The notes under the pieces were generated by a model, which saw only the letters and a program-made list of their open reading frames with translations, was not told where the DNA came from and made no database searches. A DNA stretch of 64,000 nt from Hymenolepis diminuta (taxonomy: Eukaryota > Platyhelminthes > Cestoda > Cyclophyllidea > Hymenolepididae), in the NCBI GenBank assembly GCA_900708905.1, contig CAADRB010000020.1:194225-258224 (forward strand), read 5' to 3'. Below are positions 14,985-26,500 of this stretch, piece after piece (position 1 is the first letter of the stretch; each line of letters starts with the position of its first letter). Made by a program: the position numbers and the translations under genes.

Positions 14985-15125
14985 TTTTTTATATTGTCAC
15001 TAAGTGCAAAAGAAGCTTCTGATGTGCAGGTAATAAATTAGATGATGGACACACAATGTACTTTCAATTGCATATTTTATGATAAGGAAAATTCATTGTA
15101 ATCTTTGTCTTACGATGTTTTCTTG
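14985..15125 (+). repeat. interspersed repeat family D, copy 2
   Basis: Partner of the copy at 12870-13060 in the same orientation about 2 kb downstream. The best block is tgcatattttatgataaggaaaattcat. No terminal repeats or coding potential were seen. Confidence 0.4.
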
Positions 15126-18100
15126 TCTCTCAGTATTTTAAATTCAAAATTAGCATTGCTTATTGCTTATTCTCATCTGAACTCAGGAAGATAAGTGCTT
15201 TCTTTACTATCAATTCATGTTCAATGATAGTTAATAACTCCTAAGCCCACTTGGTAAAGTGTTTCCCGACACTCATCCTGGGTAGAGAGGAAGCAATTTA
15301 GAGCCTCAACCCTTTTATTGGTTAGGTTTAACCTAATGGCATTTGCCCATTCCGCTTACTGGATTTGTACCGGTGGATATTTATTCCGAACATTAGATCA
15401 CTACTTTAATAAAGAGTTAAGGAGAGAGGATTGTGTAGAGGACGAGAATAAATTTAGAGAACAAAAGTCTTACTTCATTTGATTCTTGGATTGAAGCTAA
15501 TGCGTGTAAACCACTCCTTCGTATTCCAATGCTCTGTACTTCAAATACTAACATTTATCCCCTAGAATTCTAATGAATTCAATTTGGATAGTTCGTATTA
15601 CCATTCCAGTGCATATTTTTCTTCCGAGGGCTGGATAATAAGAGCTGACATCATTTTAAGGTAACAGAATTCATGGTTAGTGGGCCACATAGTGTAAGCC
15701 ACCAAGCACGTTGCTACTGAAGAATTGGAAGTAGGTCTGCAAATTTCTCAGTCCAGTATGGAAGCACGCACACTAGCACACAGAGTAACATGAGCGCAGA
15801 GCGTGGGCTAGTATGGGAGAACAGCGGTCGCTGGCTAGAACTTGAGATATACTCAGCCTAATCCACGTGCTGCTAGAGGATTGTGGCCATTGTGACAAGA
15901 TGGTGGCTTACCCTCGCTCCTCATAACCTTTCTCCTTCTTCGTCCATATTACTTCCTTTCGTACTCTAGTTAATATTTATGCTCTCTCATTTTAGATTCC
16001 CTCAATAATGGCTTATTTTTAGACCACGCTCTCTATCCAAAATTTTCCCAACATATGGTGGATTTAATGCCTGTCCAGTGTCGTTGATGTTTTTTCTTAG
16101 ACATCATCCAATTAATTAATGATCGGATTCACTCCCACTTCGTAATAAATTGGTACATTTATTTCGGTGGCTCGTAAAAATGTCGTTTTCCCTCGTTTTG
16201 ATTTGTTGACATTTGTTCAATCTTAATGGAACGGAACGGAATGTTTGTGGCCAGATTTAGGATTTATTCTCAATAGTTTACCGTGTTTTTCTTTGACATT
16301 TTAATGTAGACTTTATTTCTGCGGATCGCTTTGATAATAATATCGTAATATAGATAGCCGATCTTATCATTAGGTATTGTCCGATACTAAATTTATTTCT
16401 ATAGGTAAGGAGCATTTTGTACAGAAAGACTTCCATTTCATTTATAATTGTGAAATGACGTATTGTGCGCTCAAATCTAAGGAAAATCTCATTAATTGTA
16501 TTAAACTCGTCTGGACCAGTTTATTGGAATTTTGTGGATGTAATTAGGATATTACTCGAATTTTGTTGCAGAATTATTACAACACCACGCATGTATCCTT
16601 TTTATTTGAAGAGCATTATGTATACTTGGTCATAATGTTAATTTAGAAATCTATAAGCTGCTCTTGGTCTTTATTAAAGACAGTTTTATTGAGATTGCAT
16701 AACCAGTCCCTCAATTACATCAACTGAACAATTGACTTTTAACACCGCGGACATGAGGTCACTAAGTCAAATAACAGAAATGTGAATATTAAAACATGGA
16801 GCAGTGAACTCACCGAGCAAAAGACCGATAATATGGTAATTCCATGATTGGAATGAAGTAGAACTCTCGATGCCATGACTTTATTCTCCATTTCTGCTTG
16901 ACCTTTTTTTCTTCACTTTTTCCTGGATTATTTTCTATTCCAATGTTTAGATCTTTTCTCTTGAATAGAATTTTATTTAATTTATCTTGAGTAACAATAA
17001 TAATAAATCTTACTGGTTAGAATTTTTAGAATTTAAAACATTTGGGCAATTTCATTGAACGTTTGTTAGAAGATAAAGAAACCCTTGTCACTAGTTAAGT
17101 GCCTCAAATATTTGGGTAGGTTCTGAACTCCTTTTCTGCAATTTTCCCTTATTCTGATGGTTGATTCTAAAATCTGACTTTTAATAATTCACGTAAATCA
17201 AATTCGAAAATGCCACTTCTACAGGCTATTAAGGCAAGACTCATGCGATTTGGAAATGATTTGTAGTAGGTGTAGTATAAGTGTTTGGCGGAAAGACTGA
17301 TGGAAAAAAAGTATTAGTACACCTTTTTTCATACACTGGTCATATCTGTCTCTCCATCTATTCCTTTTATTCCTATACTCTCCCCTGAGTTTTATGTGGG
17401 ATTGTTGTTAATTGCTTTGAAGTAAGGTACAAGTCGTTATTCCGAAATGGAGTAATGTCTGTCTCCTCGGTGAGTCTCTTTGAGTATTGGAGTTATCGTG
17501 GTAGGTTAACTGAAGTGTAGCCTCTTTGGTATGTGTATAAAACCTCCGTTTTTGTAACTTCTTCTTAAAAGACGTGATAACCATGAATATGGGCGTTTAT
17601 AGAAAATAAATCAGTCTGAGAAACGAACTACATTATAATAAAGCAACCTTTTTGTAAGTTAGTTCATTTGATCAAATGGCTGTACTTAGGCGATATTGCA
17701 TTTACTGAGTGAATGAGGTGGCGTTTGTACATTTTGGTCTTTAAAGCAACAAATCCGTATAACTGAAGTTGTCATTGATGACTTTTTGATGATATTCGAA
17801 AACGTTTCGTTCGGTTAGAGCTTAGATTTGAAAGCAGTTAGGTGAAAATGACACTAGATTTGGGTCTTCAAGAGTGAAAGTTTGTATCCGTTTTGTCTTG
17901 CCTTAACTCTCGTCTCATAGTTAATGCACTTACTCGCGCGAATATTTTAATCGATAATCGACAACCATATTAATAAAATAATAAGAAAATTGTGTTTATT
18001 TTATAATAAACTACATTATAATTGATAAATAAATTCAAAATGTGAAATTATTATTAAAATGATGAATACAGTTTTGTTTTATTTATTTATATTTTATCAA

Positions 18101-18790
18101 AATGAGAATTTGATGAAAAGAATATCCTTTTATTTGCTAATACTCAAATATTTAGCACACCAAATTGGTATGTATTCTCTTTGAAACACGTATTTCAAAC
18201 ATTTTAACCTACAGTTGGCAAATTTTAGTAGTTGGAAAGTATTTGGTTTAGCGCCGAAAGTGAAATTAATTATTACCCTCACTGCTTCGCATGGTTACTC
18301 AATGAATCACTGGTTTTTTTCCTTTTATGCTTAATTTCTCCTCCTGCTTCTCGTATTTGAAAAGTGACTTGTAATCCAATGCAATTCGCCTCTTTCTTCC
18401 TCTAATGGTGATAACAAGTCTCGTTCTAGTAGAAATAGGGGATTTTCTGCGTCACCAAATGTAATAAATTACGATTCTGCTACACTGAAAGTTAAAGGTC
18501 AACTTGCATTAAGTAAATTGCATACCACTGTCATCTTCGTAAAATATATATTTCCATTTATTAATAAAGATGGTATACAATTTACTAATTTGACAAGTGG
18601 ATGTATAGTTAAAACAAAGGGGAAATGGTTTCGGAAAAGGATAGGGGGATTCTGTCCATGGAAATCGGGAAAATTAATTCTTTTCTGAATGTCTTAATAT
18701 CGCCGAAAAAAATGACCGTTATTGGGGTAATTGAAGACGATCAACTAATGAGAACAGGAATGATAAAATTTAGCGTTTGACTAATATTCA
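15126..18790. other. gene-free stretch before the mariner element
   Basis: No exon recognised. The less AT-rich patch at about 15240-15900 looks like repeat-derived DNA, but I found no second copy in the window. The start-codon exon of the checkpoint gene could be here or outside the window. I looked for the expected Trp-Glu plus KEN-box exon and did not find one. Confidence 0.35.
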
Positions 18791-18792
18791 TA

Positions 18793-18822
18793 ACACATGG
18801 GCTGAAAAGTCCCGGGTCTAAC
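18793..18822 (+). repeat. mariner 5' terminal inverted repeat
   Basis: Begins acacatgggctgaaaag right after the TA duplication. It matches the reverse complement of 20119-20146 apart from a 2-base insertion and one substitution. Confidence 0.9.
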
Positions 18823-18971
18823 ACATAGATGGCGCTAGTTTTATTGCAGTCATCTTTTTTTCAGTTAATACTAACCTTCAAAAGACAGCTGTTAAAATTT
18901 CATGATATTTTATTCATTAGTTTGTGAGTTATTGTGCTAAGAGTGACGCTACTTTTGTTATTATTAAAACA

Positions 18972-20085
18972 ATGGATCAAAAACAATTTCGTGTTTTAAT
19001 TTTACACCGCTTCTTGATGGGAAAAAATGCCGTTCAAGCGAAGCAATGGCTTGAAAAGTGTTATGGGGACTCCGCTCCATCAGAAACAACAATAAAACGT
19101 TGGTCTGCTGACTTCAAACGTGGTCGTAGAGGCACCGACGATGCAGAACGCAGTGGACGTCCAAATGAGGCGGTAACACCAGAAAANNNNNNNNNNNNNN
19201 NNNNNNNNNNNNNNNNNNNNNNNNNNNNNNNNNNNNNNNNNNNNNNNNNNNNNNNNNNNNNNNNNNNNNNNNNNNNNNNNNNNNNNNNNNNNNNNNNNNN
19301 NNNNNNNNNNNNNNNNNNNNNNNNNNNNNNNNNNNNNNNNNNNNNNNNNNNNNNNNNNNNNNNNNNNNNNNNNNNNNNNNNNNNNNNNNNNNNNNNNNNN
19401 NNNNNNNNNNNNNNNNNNNNNNNNNNNNNNNNNNNNNNNNNNNNNNNNNNNNNNNNNNNNNNNNNNNNNNNNNNNNNNNNNNNNNNNNNNNNNNNNNNNN
19501 NNNNNNNNNNNNNNNNNNNNNNNNNNNNNNNNNNNNNNNNNNNNNNNNNNNNNNNNNNNNNNNNNNNNNNNNNNNNNNNNNNNNNNNNNNNNNNNNNNNN
19601 NNNNNNNNNNNNNNNNNNNNNNTTATGGCCTCGGTATTTTGGGATGTGCGTGGTGTAATATTCATCGACTATTTTGAGAAAGGAAATAACATTAACAGTG
19701 AATATTATATAGCGTTATTTGAGGGTTTGAAGGCCGAAATTGCAAAGAAACGACCGCATATGGCAAAGAAAAAATGTTGTTTCATCAAGACAACGCACTG
19801 TGTGACAAGTGTATCAAAACAATGGCAAAACTACATGAATAGAACTTCGAATTGCTCCCACATCCATCGTATTCGCCAGATTTGGCTCCCAGTGACTACT
19901 GGCTGTTCGCAGACCTGAAAAAAATGCTCACCGGTAAGAAATTATGCACGAACGAAGAGGTTATCGCTGAAACTGAGGCCTATTTTGAGGCAAAAGATAA
20001 ATCATTCTACAGAAGTGGCATTGAAATGTTAGAGCGGCGCTGAAATGATTGCGTTGCTCTTGATGGAGATTACNTTGATGAATAA
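18972..20085 (+). pseudogene. mariner transposase pseudogene (D,D34D)
   Basis: The conventional start is the ATG opening MDQKQFRVLIL; the frame is open upstream to 18924, but that part is not family-like. The N-terminal helix-turn-helix region (to about residue 71) runs into a 436-N gap. After the gap come the segment ASVFWDVRGVIFIDYFEKG, a frameshift near 19768-19775, the HQDNA motif with the second catalytic Asp, a TAG stop at 19840-19842, then YSPDLAPSDYW. There are 34 residues between the two Asp residues, as in mariner transposases. A TGA at 20041 stands where this family has Trp (reading ERR-stop-NDCVALDGDY), and the ancestral stop is TAA at 20083-20085. At least two nonsense changes and one frameshift mean it is dead. 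The first catalytic Asp falls in the gap. Confidence 0.92.
19187..19622. other. assembly gap (436 N) inside the mariner transposase
   Basis: Undetermined bases spanning the middle of the transposase. A gap inside a repeat fits assembly collapse at a multi-copy element. Two long open frames drawn across it, one per strand, are artefacts of the N run. Confidence 0.99.
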
Positions 20086-20118
20086 AGCTAATTTTGAACC
20101 AAAAACTGTGTTTTCTTT

Positions 20119-20146
20119 GTTAGGCCCGGGACTTTTCAGCCTGTGT
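20119..20146 (-). repeat. mariner 3' terminal inverted repeat
   Basis: Reads as acacaggctgaaaagtcccg on the minus strand and is bounded by TA at 20147-20148. It is the partner of 18793-18822. Confidence 0.9.
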
Positions 20147-20481
20147 TAGGTGAATTAATTTTGATTGCATTAAACGCTTAACTTTTCGAATCTCCGAATT
20201 TCTATCCTTTTTTAGGCCAAATATATTTGTACTCATCTGAGAAAATAGCACTTTATTGCTGCAGTTTCCTTTAACGTAACTGTTGTGTATCTAAGACTTC
20301 TTGTTAGTGTCAATTCACTTTCCATAACCAGACGTCTAAATTGCCTTGAATGTGTGTAGCTTAAATAACATTCATGTCTCCGCGTCGCCATAAAATTTAC
20401 CCCTTTATGGGATAGTACAAATTTGTCATGTTTTCTTAGCCAGATTTAGTCTAAATTTTCTTAATTAATTTATTTTTTCAG

Positions 20482-20541
20482 ACGATTCGATAATGCTCTC
20501 CTAGTTTGTCCTCCGGAACACAAGATTCAACTCTACGGAAA
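20482..20541 (+). CDS. MAD3: Mad3-like gene, first visible exon
   Basis: Flanked by a strong acceptor (tattttttcag) and a gtgagt donor. It encodes RFDNALLVCPPEHKIQLYGK, which fits the start of the Mad3/BUB1 region just before the YIRW motif in the next exon. The first base completes a codon from a missing upstream exon, and the last two bases join with g at 36312. It is the smallest exon but for the last, and depends on phase and family fit across a 15.8-kb intron. Confidence 0.7.
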
Positions 20542-23500
20542 GTGAGTGCACGTTTTTTATTTTTCTCTACCCTCCAAGTCTTGTTTATATTATACAGATA
20601 ATTATTAATTTTAAGGCTGCATCCACATAATTTAATCGGTGAATTATGTGAAATAAATGTATTGCACCGAAATTCCATTAGCATTCTTTGCTGCTAACTG
20701 GAATGCCCGCGTAATTTGACTGGAAACTGAAACCGCCTTATTACTGATCCCGATATATTCAAATTTGAGTAGGTAGACTGTATTATTAATCTGCTAACCG
20801 ATAGCTTGGAATGGCTAAGGGCCTACTCCAGAGCAGCTTAACTTACAATGTAGGGAAGTTTTGGGAGGCGTAATAGTGGGATCAGGTTGTGAGAGGTTAT
20901 TTGATGTACTTTCCCTAGGATAGTGCGTTATTAGGTCCTAATGCCCTCTTCTTAGCCGCAAATATTGAGATGGTAGGACTTGTCCGATTAATCGTATTTT
21001 GAGTAAGGAATCGGACTTCTTGACGCATTTCAGATCCTCCTTGTCGCACTTTCTTTGGGAATAAAGGAAATAATAATAGTTCTGAGAGAAATTGTATAGT
21101 TACTTAGAACTGTGATCCATCTCCTTCTTGGTTTCTTCTCTCACCAATACAGTTTTATCCTTCTACCTGCAAAAGAGCTTTGTATAAACCGAAAACTCAG
21201 AATTTCTTTGTTTTGACCTTTATAACATGATCACTGTCATGATATTTCGATTTTGGAAAATCCCCCTCCCCTCCCCAAGACTTTTATTTATCATCAATTC
21301 TAGATAATCTTTGGCTAGGAATCATCAGAAAGTTGTAAGGAGCACTTTATCCAGTTATCCTCGTCAAGGCCATGATTTTCAACTTTCGTCACATTTACTC
21401 GGTCATGTGTTGGATGAAGTCAGTATAAACATAGTTGATGCTCATATTTTCAATGAATTTCTTCAATGCAAATCTATAAGAAATATGGCAAGGGATATCA
21501 GTAATAAGTTTTGTATTTTTTAATGATAGACTTGTGACGCCAATTACAGTACTCAAAACTAGTCCTTGAAAAAAAAATGGTACATCTGATTTTCCGTTTA
21601 TCACCAACAAAGAATAGATTTGAATAACACCGAGATGTACTTGACTACAGAATAGCACGCAGAAGAGTGTAGGAAGTTATCTATCACAACTATGTTTAAT
21701 AGGGGCTCTGACAGTTCTTAATACAAGGTGAGACATTGTATGGTCAATAAAGATGTTGAGTTACCACAGTCGCATAAATGAGAATGACGTATACCAGTTA
21801 ATGAATAGCCAGTGACCGAATGAGTTAATAGTGGACAATTCAATGAAATTTGATCTGTGGATGAAGAGAGATTGGCATCGCACTTAATGTCACACATAAA
21901 GTTACTCTAGGAACTAGCAGATTTGAGGAGAATTACAGCATTCTAAATGAATATATTTTTTTCTTTTTGAGTCTGATATAGAAATCTACAACAATGAAAA
22001 TGCTCATCGAGTTTTTTTTTCATTTACGCCCTTATATCGATATTCTAATGGTCGATTGAGTATCACTATTTAATATGCTCATAGTGATTTTATTTAATAT
22101 CTGCGTTATCTTTTGTCGTGGCTCGCACATTTTTTTTCATCAAGCTGTGCGGAAGGCACATCCCCCGGGTCTTAAGCGCTGCACGGTTTTCATCTGAGCT
22201 CTACTCCTCACTTAATCAAAATTTAAGCCCACTGGTTGCCAGGTTGCTGTCTCCTCTCTGTTCTTCTTTAATGATGAAAACTTTCTGTCACCGACTTTCT
22301 CATTCTTATGGTAACTGAATTCGTGCAACTGAAGGGACGACAGCTTTATTTTCTCCATCTTACATTGGCATCTTCTAAGAGCTAGGCTGCAGTTGGCTCA
22401 AACACGGAGGGAGCTAGGAAGATCGATAATGTAGCCACTCCGAGACATTTTGTTAACTTAAAAAAAGATGTTTACAGGAGTAAAAGCCTTCTTCTCATAA
22501 TTGAAGGTCAGCCACTGTATTTTTTTTATTAGAGAGTCCTCTAAACTAACTTATGTGCCTGCACTGACTCCTCAATCTTGAGCTATATTTATTGGTATGG
22601 CTGTTGTTGGAATTGGTCCATATTTCTTTTACTAATTTAATCACTGAATAGGCATTTCAAGTATTCTTATTTTGTATACATGCGACTGATTATCAACCGG
22701 CACCAATGTTAATCAGTGCTATCGGTCATCAATGAATATCCACTCAAATCTATATCATTTTGTATCAGAGACGAATTAATGCTTTGTTATTCAGTTTTAG
22801 CTAAAGTTCTTACCCCCTTTTCTGACAATTCTCTCTGAATTTTTTTGCGTCACTCATACTCTATATTCCGAAGTAAAATTTTGTCGCATCCCCTAAGCCT
22901 CCTAACTGACTAACCGCAAATCCTCCTCCATTCCACCTCAACGGATTTCCTGTTCGAAAATATTCACAGTGAAAAGTTTTAATTACTTCCACTTTCTCGT
23001 TACACTTTATCAGAAACTTATCATTTGTTATGTTTTCTCTCCTCTGCAGTATCCTACAAAAGGAATAGACGAGAAATTGCGAAATTCACAGTTGACCTGT
23101 CCTAAACTTTCTTTTCAATAGCAGAGCACATTAATGGAGCGGGAAAAAAACTCGCATGCAGGGTATTTTTTTTGCGGAATGCTCTTAGTTTTCACATCTC
23201 ATTCTGACTTGCGTCACTAAACCTTTTAAAAGGGTTAAACCCAAATCTATTGTTAAACATAGTGAAATTGAGGAGTAACTCCCTATTTTATAAATTAAAC
23301 TATTTATTTATTAATCTATTTTTCTTCTGCGCTTTTGAGAGTGCTAGGAAGTCTAGTTTCTGCCTCTGAATTCACTTGTTCACCAGATACCACTAGACTA
23401 CGGTTGACTCAGACCCGGAGAGAAAGACAGAACACATCTACTCCAATATACTCCAACTGAGCTATGGCTTTATATATGAATTTAAATTGTCTTCATATTG

Positions 23501-26500
23501 TTGATGTTTGGAGATCCAAACGCCGCCAAACTGATAATTTTTGTCACAATTAACTGCCAGGAGCAATGTGCGGCCCTTGTATTGATTTGGTTGATATGCA
23601 ATGTGTAGAAATTGATTATATTGAGACAAAACAGCAATCTTCTAGCTTTGAGCTTTGTTGGTCGGTTTATTACCGCTTATAATGTGACAATAAGAAGGGT
23701 ACTCTTAGCACGAGATTACATTTAAACTTTGTAGTTTGAAATATGTACGCGTATTGGCTTGTAGTATCCGTCGCCTTCGCACTCTTGCCGTTATTAAGGA
23801 TAGGTATTCTTTTTCAGACCCGGGAATAGAGTAGGCTTGGGTTTCACCCTATGAACTTAAAGTAATCCACAGCTATCTATCCATTTCTCTAATCTAGTGA
23901 CATTTCCGAACTTCCCCTTTTTTCTATACATTTTATCGTTAACTGTAAAAGGCGATATATGTACATATATGCAAGATGCGTAAGGTATCTGAGGACACTT
24001 ATATTTTTATATTTTAAACTAACCCGATAATAATTTATGCACTTTTAATATCATAAAATCTCCTGACAGATACTACTATAGCTAATGAAATGAAAATACA
24101 CTCTATGATAATACCTATAAAAACGGAACATAACAATTTAGAAATTACAAGATTTCTAAAAGTCGCCACGTCTTTCGTTTGCAAAGCTGGAAAGAAGCTG
24201 AATGGAAACAATGGAGATGAATTGGCCGCCATGAGGAAGAGAAAACAGGAGCATTGTCGACGCTCTGCTGACCTACTCAGTTACACACTCACTTAGAACA
24301 CCTGAGTTTGTCAGAAGGGTGTATGGCATGGTATAATGGATGAAAATCGTGGGAAGTCAATGCACGATATCTTACCAGAAATATTCAACTGTCTAAAGGA
24401 ACAACAATATATAAGGAATGTTGTTTATCAAGCCTTTGGATACAAATCATAGGCTCTCAGGTAAGGTCAGTTTATGTGAACAAAACCGACTCAAGAGAAT
24501 CGTTTATTGCGTGGAAAAGGACTCTTAAAGAAATCGAAACACCCAGAAGAAAAGTGTCTTTTATTTTTCCCCTACGAAAAAAATTCCACCAAGATGGAAA
24601 AAGTCAATCGAAGAAATGATAGGTGGCCATACGTGGGCGGACTTCACTGAAGTTCCAACTGTTATGTATGCGCACGAAGCTCCCAGCAACAATGATGGTG
24701 TTCAGTGTTGTGAGGGTCGGTGAAGGAGAGCTACATCATGACTCCTCTGTTTTTTCCACAGGGCCATAGAATCAATGTAGATGCAAATGCCTATGTGGGA
24801 ACTCTTCAAACCATTATTTTTAGACCGCCTTAGATAGATAGCGTGCCCAATAGTGGAAGACTCGTTGTCTTCCAACAAAATTCGGTCCCATCCCGTGAAG
24901 TTCTAAATACCCAGGATTCGATGGATGGTGGAGAATTTTCATCATCATGTTACACCAAACTTATGTCCGCCTCCTAGCTCACCAGACCTTAATCCTTTGG
25001 ATTGTTACGTGTGGGGTGGGTCGTGGTTGAGAAGGAAGTCAATAAGCATCGCCATAACACCAAATCCCCCTCTCTTATGGAAAAAATAGCCCGAGGAATG
25101 GAGGACATCATCAATAAGGACCACCTGATCTGATGAAAGCTTGCAGGCAGTCGCTTTCGGACTGGAATTGAGTGGGTAATAGAAAAACCTAAGTTAGTAT
25201 TACGTTTATCTGTTTTGCTAGAGGAAATTTTAAGTTTTGACCATTAACAATTTCATTTTCTATATTTCTCAGGTGTCTCACGAACGTTATATACTCTGCC
25301 GACAATCTACTTTCATGATTACTATATACAATTATGAATTTTTCAACTCAGTGGGAGGAAAAAAAAAATGTCTTTTAGTAAATATTCCTTTATTGATTTG
25401 ACTGTCTGATTATTAGGATGTTGCTATGACTAATAAATGACAGGTGCCGAAATAGGGAATTAAATGCAAAATCATGTCTTTAGTCGAAAAATGTTCTTAC
25501 CGAGAAGTCGTGGAGTATGAGCTAATGTTTAAACTTTTTAAATATTGAGCCATACATCAGTATGTCAGTTGTAACTGGTTTTGCACCGCCGCAAGATTTG
25601 AGTTTGGTTCATTCAAGACACTTTGAGCTATACAATCCCTTGTGTTCTACTTTTTGGAATTGCTACTTGCTGTTGTTGTTAGCTGCCAGCTGAACCCTTT
25701 ACATCTACGATCTGGTTCTGGTTCATTAATTTCTACAATCTGCTGACCCCATATGCTTTAGACATGCCTAATATTGTTCCTCCGACTCACTCTCCTGTCA
25801 GTATTCATTGGACAAGACAGAAAGTAACTCTGATATCTTTATTCAATAGCATTTTAAGTAATGCCCGTTTGGCTGTTTGGTGTAATATTTCCTTTGTACT
25901 GGTGTAATACTATGGTTCTACTCGTAAAGATCCAGGAGATTAAGCAAAAGTCCTAAAACTCAAAGATGGTGGTTTTTTAAGAGTATAAAATGCTTATATA
26001 GCCTTTTGTCTACTAGGATATGTGGGAAAAAATTGGCAATAATCATATTCCCAGACAAGCGTATGGAAAACCAATAATCGATGAACCGATTCACAGGGGC
26101 TTAATTCTGCGAACTATATGCTGGTGCGTACATTCCCAGGTGTGTTGTTGTCGGGACTGTAATTTCTTGACAGTCTAATTTTGTCTTTTGATCGTACTAG
26201 TTGGATAATGCCCATCTGAGTTATTGCTTGCGTAGTATGCTAGCTTTGCGAAGGCAACTCAGTGCTTAAATGTCCAGAAATCGCTAGTTATTAAGTGGGC
26301 TGTAGCATTAGGTAGAAAACTGTAAAACCTTGAATGTCACGGCCCACTATTTCCGAGACATTACACTGAGTACTTTTATTCAGAATGTCCTTTTGGTGGT
26401 CTTCTGTTCTCAGATCTTTTTTTGAAAAATGGACAGAGCAACATATGATTATGCATTCAGCCAATCGCGTGCTAAATGTCTCAGAATGCATGTCCTATTC

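Larger units (their letters stand above)
18791..20148 (+). mobile_element. mariner transposon, defective, with both ITRs and TA target duplications
   Basis: The ends carry inverted repeats (18793-18822 and 20119-20146) sharing a perfect 17-base block, GGCTGAAAAGTCCCGGG, flanked by TA on both sides as expected for mariner target-site duplication. Total length, about 1.36 kb including a 436-base gap, is normal for a mariner. The interior encodes a D,D34D-type transposase with several lesions, so this copy is non-autonomous. It sits just upstream of the first visible checkpoint-gene exon. Confidence 0.93.

Noticed and set aside
16456..16549. Short frame containing KSKEN, considered as the missing KEN-box start exon of the checkpoint gene
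   Set aside because: No Trp-Glu before it, no GR motif after it, no donor in the required phase, and it ends in a stop codon. KEN alone is too short to count.
19114..19665. Long open frame antisense to the mariner transposase
   Set aside because: Its length comes from the 436-N gap; the real bases at each end belong to the transposase on the plus strand.
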